Assembly (NCBI GenBank): GCA_013297695.1
Contig: JAAFHX010000008.1
Coordinates: forward strand, 1-47,371
From: Rhodobacterales bacterium
Lineage (GTDB): Bacteria > Pseudomonadota > Alphaproteobacteria > Rhodobacterales > Rhodobacteraceae
Direction of reading: 5' to 3'
DNA: 47,371 nt
In this document: piece by piece, positions 16,239 through 25,361 of the stretch
Position numbering within the stretch: the first letter of the stretch is position 1
Layout of the letters: the number at the start of each line of letters is the position of its first letter
Translations under genes and position numbers: made by a program
The notes under the pieces: model-generated
Told to the model about the DNA's origin: nothing
Database searches by the model: none
The model's input: only the letters and a program-made list of their open reading frames with translations

Positions 16239-17513
16239 ATGATTACCAGACGCAAACTGCTTCGCTCGGGCGCCGCGACCGGCCTTGCCATGGCCGCACC
16301 GGGCCTGTTCGCACCCGCCATCGCCCAGGGGGCGAAGATCCGCCTTGGTTATGTCAGCCCGCAATCCGGGCCGCTGGCCGGTTTTGCCGAAAGCGATGCC
16401 TACAACATCGACGCATTTCTTGCGTCCAGCGCAGGCGCGAATTTCGAGGTCATCGTCAAGGACAGCCAGTCCGACCCGAACCGCGCCGCCGCCGTGGCCA
16501 AGGAACTGATCGTCGATGACGGCATCAACCTGATGCTGGTGGCCTCCACCCCGGAAACCACGAATCCCGTGGCCACCACCTGCGAGGCCGAAGGGATGCC
16601 GGTCATCTCGACCATGGCCCCGTGGCAGCCATGGTTCATCGGCCAGCAGGGCAACCCGGGCGATCCGGCAAGCTGGAAGCCGTTCAACTATGCCTTCCAC
16701 TATTTCTGGGGGCTGGAAGACGTGATCGCCGTCTTCCTCAACATGTGGAACCAGATCGAGACCAACAAGCAGGTCGGCGGGCTGTTCCCGAACGATGCCG
16801 ACGGCAATGCCTGGGGCGACCCGAACGTGGGCGTCGGACCCGGCTTTGCCGCACAGGGCTATACGCTGGTCGATCCCGGCCGGTTCCAGAACCTGAACGA
16901 CGATTTCTCGTCGCAGATCAACGCGTTCAAGGCAGCGAACGCCGAGATCGTGACGGGTGTGGTGATCCCGCCCGATTTCACCACCTTTCGCAACCAGGCG
17001 CTGCAGCAGGGCTTCAACCCCAGGATCATCACCGTGGCCAAGGCGATCCTGTTCCCGCAGTCGGTCGAGGCTTTGGGCGAGGCCGGGAACAACCTGTCCT
17101 CCGAAGTGTGGTGGAGCGCGCAGCACCCGTTCAAATCGTCGCTCACCGGCCAGTCAGCGGCCGATCTTGCGGCCGATTTCACCGCCAAGACCGGGCGGCC
17201 CTGGACCCAGCCCATCGGCTTCATCCATTCGTTGTTCGAGGTCGCGACCAATGTCATGGGCCGGGTGACCGACGCAGCGGATGGGGACGCCGTGGCGGCG
17301 GCGATTGCGGCGACCGACATGAACACGATGGTCGGCAAGGTCGCGTGGAACGGGGTCGGGATGCCGCCCTTTGCCGCCGCGAACGTCTGCAAGACACCGC
17401 TGGTCGGCGGCCAGTGGCGGCGCAATGCGGACGGCACCTTCGCGCTGGTGATCGTGGACAACAAGACCGCGCCCGAGATTCCGGCCGCCGGCACGATGGA
17501 GGCGCTGGCCTGA
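16239..17513 (+). CDS. ABC substrate-binding protein, Liv/aromatic type (importer 1)
   Basis: 424 residues. Twin-arginine-type signal ITRRKLLRSGAATGLAMAA with cleavage near AIA|QG, then IRLGYVSPQSGPLAGFAE, the start of a family 1 leucine-type binding fold (Peripla_BP_6). GGGAGGA lies upstream of the ATG. Lying between maleylacetate reductase and the monooxygenase in one operon, its ligand is probably the aromatic substrate of the pathway (a phenolic or hydroxybenzoate) rather than an amino acid. It is followed by a hairpin, then by LivG, LivF, LivH and LivM homologues. Confidence 0.87.
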   Translation: MITRRKLLRSGAATGLAMAAPGLFAPAIAQGAKIRLGYVSPQSGPLAGFAESDAYNIDAFLASSAGANFEVIVKDSQSDPNRAAAVAKELIVDDGINLMLVASTPETTNPVATTCEAEGMPVISTMAPWQPWFIGQQGNPGDPASWKPFNYAFHYFWGLEDVIAVFLNMWNQIETNKQVGGLFPNDADGNAWGDPNVGVGPGFAAQGYTLVDPGRFQNLNDDFSSQINAFKAANAEIVTGVVIPPDFTTFRNQALQQGFNPRIITVAKAILFPQSVEALGEAGNNLSSEVWWSAQHPFKSSLTGQSAADLAADFTAKTGRPWTQPIGFIHSLFEVATNVMGRVTDAADGDAVAAAIAATDMNTMVGKVAWNGVGMPPFAAANVCKTPLVGGQWRRNADGTFALVIVDNKTAPEIPAAGTMEALA

Positions 17514-17523
17514 TGCAGCGGCC

Positions 17524-17546
17524 CCCCCGGGGATCATCCCCGGGGG
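17524..17546 (+). terminator. GC-rich hairpin after binding-protein gene of importer 1
   Basis: Near-perfect palindrome: 11-base arms (CCCCCGGGGAT and its complement) around one central C. It occupies the 53-base gap before livG. It has no T-run, so it is more likely to attenuate or protect the mRNA than to end the operon. Confidence 0.65.
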
Positions 17547-17566
17547 CTGCCGGGCGGCAAAGCATC

Positions 17567-18289
17567 ATGACAGAGGTTCTGCGCCTTGAGAATGTCTCGA
17601 AAAGCTTCGGTGCCCTGAGGGTGACCGACACCGTCAGCTTTTCGGTACCCAAGGGGCAGGCCCTGGGGATCATCGGGCCGAACGGCGCGGGCAAATCCAC
17701 GCTGTTCAACCTGATTACCGGGAACATCCTGCCCGACCGGGGTTCGATTCACCTGAGCGGGCAGGATGTGACCCGGCTGCCCGCGATGAGGCGGGTACGC
17801 ATGGGGGTCGGGCGCAGCTTTCAAATTCCGCAGCCGTTCGAAGGGCTGACGGTGTATGAGAACCTGCTGACGGCAGCGGCCTTCGGGCAGGCGCGGCGCG
17901 AGGCCGATGTTCAGACGGAATGCGCAGAGATTCTGGCCGAGACCGAGCTATTGCGCCGCGCGAATGATCTGGCCGGGTCGCTCTCGCTGCTGGACCGCAA
18001 GCGGCTGGAACTGGCGCGGGCCATGGCATCGGGGCCCGAACTGCTGTTGCTGGACGAAATCGCCGGGGGCCTGACCGAGGGCGAATGTCAGGCGCTGGTG
18101 GAAACGATCCGGGCGCTGCATGCGCGCGGCATCACCATCATCTGGATCGAGCATGTGCTGCACGCGCTGAATTCGGTGGTGGAACGGCTGCTGGTGCTGG
18201 ATTTCGGAAAGGTCATCGGGGTCGGTGCCCCCGCCGAAATCATGGCTTCGAAAGAGGTGCGCGAAATCTATCTGGGGCTGGAGGTCTAG
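17567..18289 (+). CDS. ABC ATPase, LivG-type (importer 1)
   Basis: 240 residues from ATG 17567. Walker A GPNGAGKS (37-44) and Walker B LLLLDE (159-164) are standard. The signature loop reads LSLLDRKR (139-146) in place of LSGGQ, so the conserved glycines are missing, as in a known subgroup of Liv-type ATPases. An ATG at 17513 overlaps the previous stop in the same frame but would translate the hairpin, so I reject it. Pairs with the LivF-type protein that follows. Confidence 0.87.
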   Translation: MTEVLRLENVSKSFGALRVTDTVSFSVPKGQALGIIGPNGAGKSTLFNLITGNILPDRGSIHLSGQDVTRLPAMRRVRMGVGRSFQIPQPFEGLTVYENLLTAAAFGQARREADVQTECAEILAETELLRRANDLAGSLSLLDRKRLELARAMASGPELLLLDEIAGGLTEGECQALVETIRALHARGITIIWIEHVLHALNSVVERLLVLDFGKVIGVGAPAEIMASKEVREIYLGLEV

Positions 18290-18292
18290 GGA

Positions 18293-18994
18293 ATGCTGCA
18301 GACCCATGCCCTGACCGCGTCCTACGGCCAGTTCAAGGCGCTGTTCGGCATTGACCTGCATGTCGCCCCCGGCGAATGCGTGGCGATCATCGGGGCGAAC
18401 GGGGCGGGCAAGACCACGCTGCTGCGGTCGATCAGCGGGGTGCTGCGCAATGCGCCCGGGATGGTGACGCACAGGGGCACGCCCATCGGCGCGCTGTCGG
18501 CCGATGCGGTGCTGCAGCGCGGCATCGCCATGGTGCCCGAAGGGCGAAAGCTGTTCCCGTCGCTGACGGTTGAAGAAAACCTGATGATCGGCGGGCAGGT
18601 CCGGCGGGGCGACGGGCGCTGGACGCTCGACACGGTCTATGCGCTGTTCCCGATCCTGCGCGAACGCCGCCTGTCGCCGGGCACCGCCCTGTCAGGCGGG
18701 CAGCAGCAGATGGTGGCCATCGGGCGGGCGCTGATGTCGAACCCCGAGGTTCTGCTGTGTGACGAGATCAGCCTGGGGCTGGCCCCCGTGGTGATCCGCG
18801 ACATCTACGCGGCGCTGCCCCGCATCCGCGAAACCGGCGCGGCGGTGGTGATCGTGGAACAGGACATCTCGCGTGCGCTGTCGGTGGCCGACCGGGTCTA
18901 TTGCGTGATGGAGGGGCGCGTGACGCTGACCGGTGCCCCCGCCGGGATCACGCGCGACGCCGTGCACGCCGCCTATTTCGGGAATGCCGCATGA
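18293..18994 (+). CDS. ABC ATPase, LivF-type (importer 1)
   Basis: 233 residues. Walker A GANGAGKT, canonical signature LSGGQQQMVAIGRAL and a Walker B-like VLLCDEISLGL with Cys before Asp. It starts 3 bases after the LivG-type stop and overlaps the LivH-type start by ATGA at 18991. Second nucleotide-binding subunit of the importer. Confidence 0.92.
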   Translation: MLQTHALTASYGQFKALFGIDLHVAPGECVAIIGANGAGKTTLLRSISGVLRNAPGMVTHRGTPIGALSADAVLQRGIAMVPEGRKLFPSLTVEENLMIGGQVRRGDGRWTLDTVYALFPILRERRLSPGTALSGGQQQMVAIGRALMSNPEVLLCDEISLGLAPVVIRDIYAALPRIRETGAAVVIVEQDISRALSVADRVYCVMEGRVTLTGAPAGITRDAVHAAYFGNAA

Positions 18995-19854
18995 TCTGGC
19001 TGGACACCATCGTGCAGGGGCTGCTGCTGGGCGGGCTTTACGCGCTGTTCGCGGCGGGGCTGAGTTTGGTGTTCGGCATCATGCGGCTGGTCAATCTGGC
19101 GCATGGCGACCTGATCGTGTTCGCGGCGTTCCTGATCCTTGTCGTGGTTCAGATGACCGGGCTGAACCCGTTCCTCGGCGCGCTGATCGCGGCACCACTG
19201 CTGTTCGCCTTTGGCTGGCTGGTGCAGCGCGTGGTGCTGAACCGCGTTCTGGGCAAGGATATCCTGCCGCCGCTGCTGGTCACCTTCGGTCTGTCCATCG
19301 CGCTGCAGAACGGGATGCTCGAGGTGTTTTCGGCCGACAGCCAGCGGCTGCGCGCCGGGCCGCTGGAAAGCGCATCGGTCGATCTGGGGCCGGTGACGGT
19401 GGGCATCATGCCGCTGCTGACATTTGCAAGCGCGGTCATGGTGATCTTTGCGCTGAACCAGATTTTCTACCGCACCGCCCTTGGCCGGGCGTTCCGGGCC
19501 ACCTCGGACGATCCGGTGACGGCCAGTCTGATGGGGATCAACCCGGCATCGGTCTTTGCCATCGCCACCGGGCTTGCCATGGTCACGGTGACCATTGCGG
19601 CGCTGTTTCTGGGCATGCGGTCGAACTTCGATCCGTCCATCGGCCCGGCAAGGCTGATCTTCGCCTTCGAGGCGGTCATCATCGGCGGGCTGGGCAGCCT
19701 GTGGGGTACGCTTCTGGGGGGCGCGATCATCGGGGTCGCGCAGACCGTGGGCGCGCAGATCAATCCGGAGTGGCAGATCCTGGCCGGGCATCTGGCCTTT
19801 CTTGCGGTGCTTCTGGTGCGACCGCGCGGCCTTTTCCCGCGTGCGGTGGACTGA
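18991..19854 (+). CDS. ABC permease, LivH-type (importer 1)
   Basis: 287 residues with about eight hydrophobic helices; typical LivH motifs GLSLVFGIMRLVNLAHGD and FAFEAVIIGGLGSLWGT. Start 18991 overlaps the LivF-type stop (ATGA), and its stop overlaps the LivM-type start (TGATG at 19852-19856). Confidence 0.92.
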   Translation: MIWLDTIVQGLLLGGLYALFAAGLSLVFGIMRLVNLAHGDLIVFAAFLILVVVQMTGLNPFLGALIAAPLLFAFGWLVQRVVLNRVLGKDILPPLLVTFGLSIALQNGMLEVFSADSQRLRAGPLESASVDLGPVTVGIMPLLTFASAVMVIFALNQIFYRTALGRAFRATSDDPVTASLMGINPASVFAIATGLAMVTVTIAALFLGMRSNFDPSIGPARLIFAFEAVIIGGLGSLWGTLLGGAIIGVAQTVGAQINPEWQILAGHLAFLAVLLVRPRGLFPRAVD

Positions 19855-20912
19855 TGCAGATCAGCGTCACCACACGGACCCGCGCCAGCACCATCGCCGG
19901 CATCGCCGCGCTGGCGTTGATCGGGCTGGGGCTGATCCTGCCCGCCTTTGCCTCGCGCAGCGTGATCCAGGACCTGTTCTTCATCCTGACGCTGCTGACG
20001 CTGGCGCAGTTGTGGAACCTGATCGCGGGCTATGGCGGCATGGTCTCCATCGGCCAGCAGGCCTTTGTGGGGATCGGGGCCTATGCGATGTTCGCCGGCG
20101 TCATCCTCTGGGGCTGGGACCCGATTGCCGCTATCCCGCTCGGCCTTGGGGCGGCGCTGGTGCTGGCGGTGCCGATGGCCTTTTTCGCCTTTCGCCTGCA
20201 GGGGGCCTATTTCGCCATCGGCACCTGGGTGATCGCCGAAGTGACGCGCCTGCTGGTTGCCCAGTGGAAGACGCTTGGCGGTGGCACCGGCACGTCGCTG
20301 CCGCGCGAGGCGACGGCGGATATCTGGGGGGTCAAGGCGATTGCCGCCCTGCTGGGCCTGCGCGACGCGGCGGCGCGCGATGTGCTGGCCTATTGGCTGG
20401 CGCTGGCGATGGCCGTGGGCACCATGGCGGCGATCTACATCCTGCTGCGGTCGCGCAACGGGCTGGCGCTGGCGGCGGTGCGTGACAATGACAACGCCGC
20501 GCGGTCGGTGGGGGTGGATGCGGCACGGCTGAAATGGGCGGTGTTCCTGTCCGCAGCGGCGATGACCGGCATGGTCGGCGCGCTGATCTTCCTGCAGACC
20601 GCCCGCATTTCGCCCGACGCGGCGTTCAGCGTCACCACCTGGACGGCCTATGTGATCTTCATCGTGGTGATCGGCGGCATCGGGCGGCTGGAAGGCCCGA
20701 TCATCGGCGTCCTCGTGTTCTGGGGCCTGCAGACTGCCTTTGCCGACTATGGTTCATGGTATCTGTTTTCCCTTGGCCTGATCGCCATTGCCGTGATGCT
20801 GTTCGCCCCGCGCGGGCTGTGGGGCCTGTTCACCGACCGCACCGGCATCGCGCTGTTTCCGGTCCAGCGCCGACTGACAACGACATCGCAGGGAGACTCG
20901 CGCAATGGCTGA
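19854..20912 (+). CDS. ABC permease, LivM-type (importer 1)
   Basis: 352 residues, multiple transmembrane helices, with LivM motifs GGMVSIGQQAFVGIGAY and VVIGGIGRLEGPIIG. Overlaps the LivH-type gene by one base and the monooxygenase gene by 8 bases (20905-20912), so transport and catabolism are translationally tied. Confidence 0.92.
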   Translation: MQISVTTRTRASTIAGIAALALIGLGLILPAFASRSVIQDLFFILTLLTLAQLWNLIAGYGGMVSIGQQAFVGIGAYAMFAGVILWGWDPIAAIPLGLGAALVLAVPMAFFAFRLQGAYFAIGTWVIAEVTRLLVAQWKTLGGGTGTSLPREATADIWGVKAIAALLGLRDAAARDVLAYWLALAMAVGTMAAIYILLRSRNGLALAAVRDNDNAARSVGVDAARLKWAVFLSAAAMTGMVGALIFLQTARISPDAAFSVTTWTAYVIFIVVIGGIGRLEGPIIGVLVFWGLQTAFADYGSWYLFSLGLIAIAVMLFAPRGLWGLFTDRTGIALFPVQRRLTTTSQGDSRNG

Positions 20913-22659
20913 CATCACGACAGACGTCCTCATCATCGGAACCGGGCCTGCGGGCAGTGCCACGGCGGCGCTGCTGGCGACCTGCGGGATCGAGACGATG
21001 GTGGTGAACCGGTACCGATGGCTGGCCAACAGCCCGCGCGCGCACATCACCAACCAGCGCACCATGGAGGTTCTGCGCGACCTTGGCCCGGAGGTGGAGC
21101 ACGAGGCCTATCTGCACGCCACCCCGAATGACCTGATGGGCAACAACGTCTTCTGCACCTCGCTCGCGGGCGAGGAACTGGGGCGGCTTCAGACCTGGGG
21201 CACGCATCCGCTGTCGGCGGCGGAACATGCGCTGTCGTCACCCACCCGGATGAACGACCTGCCGCAGACCTTCATGGAGCCGCTGTTGTTCAAGACCGCC
21301 TGTTCGCGCGGCGCGCAGGGCCGGATGAGCACGGAATACCTGAGCCACGTTCAGGATGCCGAGGGCGTGACGGCCACGCTGCGCGACCGGCTGACGGGCC
21401 GCGACCTGACCGTGCGCGCGAAGTATCTGGTGGGCGCGGATGGCGGCAACAGCCTTGTGGCCGACCATGCGAACATCCCGCTGGAAGGCCAGATGGGCGT
21501 GGCGGGGTCGATCAACCTGCTGTGCAAGGTGGACCTGTCCCGCTACGTCGCGCACCGCCCGTCGGTCCTGTACTGGGTCATGCAGCCGGGATCGAACGTC
21601 GGCGGCATCGGGATGGGGGTGGTCCGCATGGTCCGGCCCTGGAACGAATGGCTGATCATCTGGGGCTACGACATCACGCAACCCCGCCCGGAACTCAGCG
21701 AGGACGAGGCCAAGGCGATCATCCGCAACCTTGTCGGCGACCAGACGCTGGACATCGACCTGACGGCGATCAGCTACTGGACGGTCAACAACGTCTACGC
21801 CACGCAGATGCAGGCGGGCAGGGTCTTCGTGATGGGCGACGCGGCGCACCGGCATCCGCCGTCGAACGGGCTTGGTTCGAACACCTCGATCCAGGACGCC
21901 TTCAATCTGGCGTGGAAGCTGGCGGCGGTGCTGAAGGGGCAGGCCACGCCCGCCCTTCTGGACAGCTATTCGGCCGAACGTGCGCCTGTGGCCAAGCAGA
22001 TCGTCACCCGCGCCAACAAGTCGATCCCAGAGTTCGGGCCGATCTTCGAGGCGCTGGGGATGGATGGCAGCCTTGACCACACCAAGATCGAGGCCAACAT
22101 GGCCGCGCGCTGCGACGCGGGCGCGGCGGCCGAAGCGCAGCGCGAGGCGCTGCGGCAGGCCATCGCCTTCAAGAAATACGAATTCGACTGCCACGGCGTC
22201 GAGATGAACCAGCGTTATGCCTCGGGCGCGGTGGTGACCGACGGGCAACCCGAGCCCGCCGCAGACCGCGATCTGGAACTGCATTACCAGCCCACCACAT
22301 GGCCCGGCGCGCGCCTGCCGCATGTCTGGGTCTATGATGCGCAGGGCAAGCGCATCTCCACCCTTGATCTCTGCGGGCACGGGCAGTTCACGCTGCTCAC
22401 GGGGATCGGCGGAGGGCCTTGGGTGGAGGCCGCAAAGGCCGAGGCGGCCCGGCGCGGAATGCCACTTCGGACCCATGTCATCGGCCCCCGGCAGCCCATC
22501 GCCGACCATACCGGCGACTGGGCGCGCGCGTCAGAGATTGCCGACAGCGGCTGCCTGCTGGTCCGCCCCGATCATCACGTCGCCTGGCGCAGCCCGCGCC
22601 TGACCGCCGACCCCGCCGCCGATCTGGCCCGGGTTCTGACCACGATCCTTGGCAAATAG
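20905..22659 (+). CDS. FAD-dependent aromatic monooxygenase (TfdB/PheA-type phenol hydroxylase)
   Basis: 584 residues. Single-component flavoprotein hydroxylase: dinucleotide fold GTGPAGS (12-18), the NAD(P)H/FAD DG motif GADGGNS (177-183) and the FAD-ribityl motif GDAAHRHPP (311-319), then a C-terminal thioredoxin-like domain as in phenol hydroxylases. It would hydroxylate a phenolic ring (for example resorcinol or hydroquinone to hydroxyquinol, or a chlorophenol to a catechol). The adjacent hydroxyquinol-type dioxygenase 10 bases downstream favours making hydroxyquinol. Exact substrate cannot be told from sequence. Confidence 0.87.
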   Translation: MADITTDVLIIGTGPAGSATAALLATCGIETMVVNRYRWLANSPRAHITNQRTMEVLRDLGPEVEHEAYLHATPNDLMGNNVFCTSLAGEELGRLQTWGTHPLSAAEHALSSPTRMNDLPQTFMEPLLFKTACSRGAQGRMSTEYLSHVQDAEGVTATLRDRLTGRDLTVRAKYLVGADGGNSLVADHANIPLEGQMGVAGSINLLCKVDLSRYVAHRPSVLYWVMQPGSNVGGIGMGVVRMVRPWNEWLIIWGYDITQPRPELSEDEAKAIIRNLVGDQTLDIDLTAISYWTVNNVYATQMQAGRVFVMGDAAHRHPPSNGLGSNTSIQDAFNLAWKLAAVLKGQATPALLDSYSAERAPVAKQIVTRANKSIPEFGPIFEALGMDGSLDHTKIEANMAARCDAGAAAEAQREALRQAIAFKKYEFDCHGVEMNQRYASGAVVTDGQPEPAADRDLELHYQPTTWPGARLPHVWVYDAQGKRISTLDLCGHGQFTLLTGIGGGPWVEAAKAEAARRGMPLRTHVIGPRQPIADHTGDWARASEIADSGCLLVRPDHHVAWRSPRLTADPAADLARVLTTILGK

Positions 22660-22668
22660 GGGCCGACC

Positions 22669-23544
22669 ATGACCACGGAAAGCGGATACTTCACCGAAAG
22701 CACCTCGGCCCAGGTCGTCGCGGCGCGCAACGCAAAGGCGCAGGATGCCCGCCTGCAGCAGGTGATGGAAGTCATCACCCGCAAGCTGCACGAGGCCGTG
22801 AAAGAGATCGAGCCGACCGAAGAGGAATGGTTCCGCGCGATCATGTTCCTGACCGACACCGGCCACATGTGCACCGACTGGCGGCAGGAGTTCATTCTGT
22901 TGTCCGACGTGCTGGGCGTCTCGATGCTGGTCGATGCGATCAACAACCGCAAGCCTTCGGGTGCATCGGAAAGCACGGTGCTGGGGCCGTTCCATGTGGC
23001 CGACGCGCCCGAACTGCCGATGGGATCGGATATCTGCCTGGACCGCAAGGGCGACCCGATGCTGGTGCATGGCCGCATCCTTGACACCGAGGGGCACCCA
23101 ATTGCCGGAGCGAAGATCGACGTCTGGCAGGCCAATGACGAAGGCTTCTACGATGTGCAGCAAAAGGGACTGCAGCCCGATTTCAACCTGCGCGGCGTGT
23201 TCCGCACCGGGCCGGACGGCCGCTATCACTTTCGCGGGGTCAAGCCCAGGTTCTATCCGATCCCGGATGACGGGCCGGTTGGCAAGCTGCTGGCCGCCCT
23301 TGGCCGCCATCCCTTCCGCCCGGCGCACCTGCATTTCATCATCGAGGCCGAAGGCCATGCGCGCCTTGTCACGCATATCTTCGATCCTGATGATCCCTAC
23401 ATCCACTCGGACGCGGTGTTCGGTGTCAAGGAAAGCCTGATGGCCGACTTCAGACCGGTCTCTGACCCGGATGCCCTGGCCGCCGCCGGGTTCTCGGGTC
23501 CGTACTATGATACCGAATTCGACTTCGTCCTTGTCAGGGCTTGA
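22669..23544 (+). CDS. Intradiol dioxygenase 2 (hydroxyquinol 1,2-dioxygenase)
   Basis: 291 residues. Fe(III) ligands Tyr161 (GFYDVQ), Tyr196 (RFYPIPDDGP), His220 and His222 (PAHLHF), close to the Tyr164/Tyr197/His221/His223 numbering I recall for the Pimelobacter simplex hydroxyquinol enzyme. The GFYDVQ and FNLRGVFRT contexts are typical of hydroxyquinol rather than catechol dioxygenases. It would turn hydroxyquinol into maleylacetate, the substrate of the reductase at 15145. Last gene of the island; no further gene follows for over 400 bases. Confidence 0.9.
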   Translation: MTTESGYFTESTSAQVVAARNAKAQDARLQQVMEVITRKLHEAVKEIEPTEEEWFRAIMFLTDTGHMCTDWRQEFILLSDVLGVSMLVDAINNRKPSGASESTVLGPFHVADAPELPMGSDICLDRKGDPMLVHGRILDTEGHPIAGAKIDVWQANDEGFYDVQQKGLQPDFNLRGVFRTGPDGRYHFRGVKPRFYPIPDDGPVGKLLAALGRHPFRPAHLHFIIEAEGHARLVTHIFDPDDPYIHSDAVFGVKESLMADFRPVSDPDALAAAGFSGPYYDTEFDFVLVRA

Positions 23545-23987
23545 CGCGTCCCTGCATCATCCCTGCGGCCCCTGACGGATCGCCGGCCACGCAAGGCGCT
23601 TGATCCGGCCATGCAGATGTCGGTCGCCGGACAGGTTGAAAGCACCCATGCCGACGTCGGGACCGGCGTCGGCATCGTGATTTGCCGCGCCTGCAACGAC
23701 GATGATGCGCCCTTGGCGCACCGCGAAAGGGTCGCCCGCGTGAGGGAGGGGTTGCACCCGCGTCGCCTGCGGCACCGGTCCGGCGCGTTGCGGAGCGCGC
23801 GGCAGGCATGCCATGGGCCGGATCGCGGGTGGTAGCCCCGCAGAAATCCGAAAAGAAACATTATTGCGACGAGGGCCACCCCTTGCGAAAGAATGGACCC
23901 CTCCCAATATCCCGACGGCCCAACCGGCAGGTCCGGCGGCAGACGAAAGAAACAGCGGTCGCATCGAGCGGCCCAGGGGGGGAATGT
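23545..23987. other. 443-base gap between the catabolic island and importer 2
   Basis: Mostly unexplained. On the minus strand a frame ending at 23557 (open from about 23964) reads protein-like over its last 65 or so codons (GDPFAVRQGRIIVVAGAA, later NLSGDRHLHGRIKRLAWP), but its third codon positions are less GC-rich than in neighbouring genes and no start or known family is evident; it may be a decayed gene remnant or chance. The right part (from about 23840) is AT-richer and should hold the importer 2 promoter. Confidence 0.4.
23883..23910 (+). promoter_or_regulatory. Weak candidate promoter for importer 2
   Basis: TTGCGA (23883-23888), 16-base spacer, CAATAT (23905-23910), in the AT-richer stretch before the binding-protein gene. 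Matches to consensus are partial, and a second TTGCGA at 23864 could serve instead. Confidence 0.3.
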
Positions 23988-25343
23988 ATGAAGAGACAGT
24001 TGTTGACCCGTCGCGGTCTGCTCAGGACCGGTGCCATGGCGGGGGCCGGGCTGGCCATGCCCACCATCTTCACGGGCGCGTCCTGGGCGCAGACCGACAA
24101 CTACCGCAACAAGCCCACGGGCGACACGGTGACCTTCGGGTTCAACGTGCCCCTCAGCGGCCCTTATGCCGACGAGGGCGCGGACGAGCTGCGCGCCTAT
24201 GAACTGGCCGTGGAGCATCTGAACGGGCAGGGCGACGGCGGGATGCTGAACACCTTTTCGTCCAAGACGCTCGACGGAACGGGCATCCTGGGCAAGAAGG
24301 TCGCCTTCGTTTCGGGCGACACCCAGACCAAGGCCGACGCGGCCCGCGCCACGGCCAAGTCGATGATCGAGAAGGACGGTGCCGTCGTCATCACCGGCGG
24401 ATCGTCCTCGGCCGAGGCGGTCGCGGTGCAGGCGCTGTGCCAGGAGGCCGGGATCATCTTCATGGCGGGCCTGACCCATGCCAACGACACCACCGGCAAG
24501 GACAAGAAGGCCAACGGCTTCCGGCACTTCTTCAACTGCTACATGTCGGGTGCGGCGCTGGCCCCGGTGCTGGCCAAGCTTTACGGCAACGACCGCCGTG
24601 TCTATCACCTGACGGCCGACTACAACTGGGGCTGGTCGATGCAGTCCTCGATCGAGAATGCGACCAAGGCCTATGGCTGGGAAAGCGTGCAGAATGTTCT
24701 GACCCCGCTCGCCTCGACCGATTTCTCGTCCTACATCGCGCCGGTGCTGAATTCGGGTGCCGATGTGCTGGTGTTGAACCACTACGGCGGAAACATGGTC
24801 AACTCGCTGACCAACGCGGTGCAGTTCGGGCTGCGCGACAAGCAGGTGAACGGCAAGAACTTCGAGATCGTGGTGCCCCTGTATTCCGAACTGATGGCGC
24901 AGGGCGCGGGCGAGAATGTGCGCGGCATCGTCGGTTCGTCGAACTGGTTCTGGCAGTTGCAGGACCCGGGCACGGCAGCCTTCACCAAGTCGTTCGGCAC
25001 CAAATACGGCTTCCCGCCCAGCCAGGCGGCGCATACCTGCTATGTGCAGGCGCTGCTTTATGCCGATGCGGCGAACCGGGCCGGAACCTTCAACCCCTGT
25101 GCCATCGTCGAGGCGCTGGAGGGGTTCGAGTTCGACGGCATGGGCAATGGCCCGACGCTGTACCGTGCCGCCGACCACCAGTGCTTCAAGGACGTTCTGG
25201 TGATGAAGGGCAAGGAGAACCCGGCCAACAAGTACGACCTGCTGGAACTGGTCGAGGTGACGCCGGTGGCCCAGGTCATGTACGAGCCCGACAACCCCGC
25301 CTTCGCGGGCGGCGAGCTTGGCACCTGCAACCCGGGCGCCTGA
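23988..25343 (+). CDS. ABC substrate-binding protein, Liv type (importer 2)
   Basis: 451 residues from ATG 23988, preceded by GGGGGGGAA. Twin-arginine-type signal LTRRGLLRTGAMAGAGLAMP with cleavage near SWA|QT. Mature start VTFGFNVPLSGPYADEGADE is a Peripla_BP_6-type fold. Large for the family, with insertions such as GMLNTFSSKTLDGTG. It heads a complete Liv operon (HMGF order, unlike the GFHM order of importer 1). Ligand unknown: an aromatic acid fits the left neighbour, an amide or other nitrogen source fits the right one. Confidence 0.87.
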   Translation: MKRQLLTRRGLLRTGAMAGAGLAMPTIFTGASWAQTDNYRNKPTGDTVTFGFNVPLSGPYADEGADELRAYELAVEHLNGQGDGGMLNTFSSKTLDGTGILGKKVAFVSGDTQTKADAARATAKSMIEKDGAVVITGGSSSAEAVAVQALCQEAGIIFMAGLTHANDTTGKDKKANGFRHFFNCYMSGAALAPVLAKLYGNDRRVYHLTADYNWGWSMQSSIENATKAYGWESVQNVLTPLASTDFSSYIAPVLNSGADVLVLNHYGGNMVNSLTNAVQFGLRDKQVNGKNFEIVVPLYSELMAQGAGENVRGIVGSSNWFWQLQDPGTAAFTKSFGTKYGFPPSQAAHTCYVQALLYADAANRAGTFNPCAIVEALEGFEFDGMGNGPTLYRAADHQCFKDVLVMKGKENPANKYDLLELVEVTPVAQVMYEPDNPAFAGGELGTCNPGA

Positions 25344-25361
25344 CCGACGCTGCCTGACCTG

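Noticed and set aside
17513-17566. Upstream ATG extending the LivG-type protein of importer 1 by 18 residues
   Set aside because: It would translate through the strong hairpin, and the protein homology begins only at ATG 17567.
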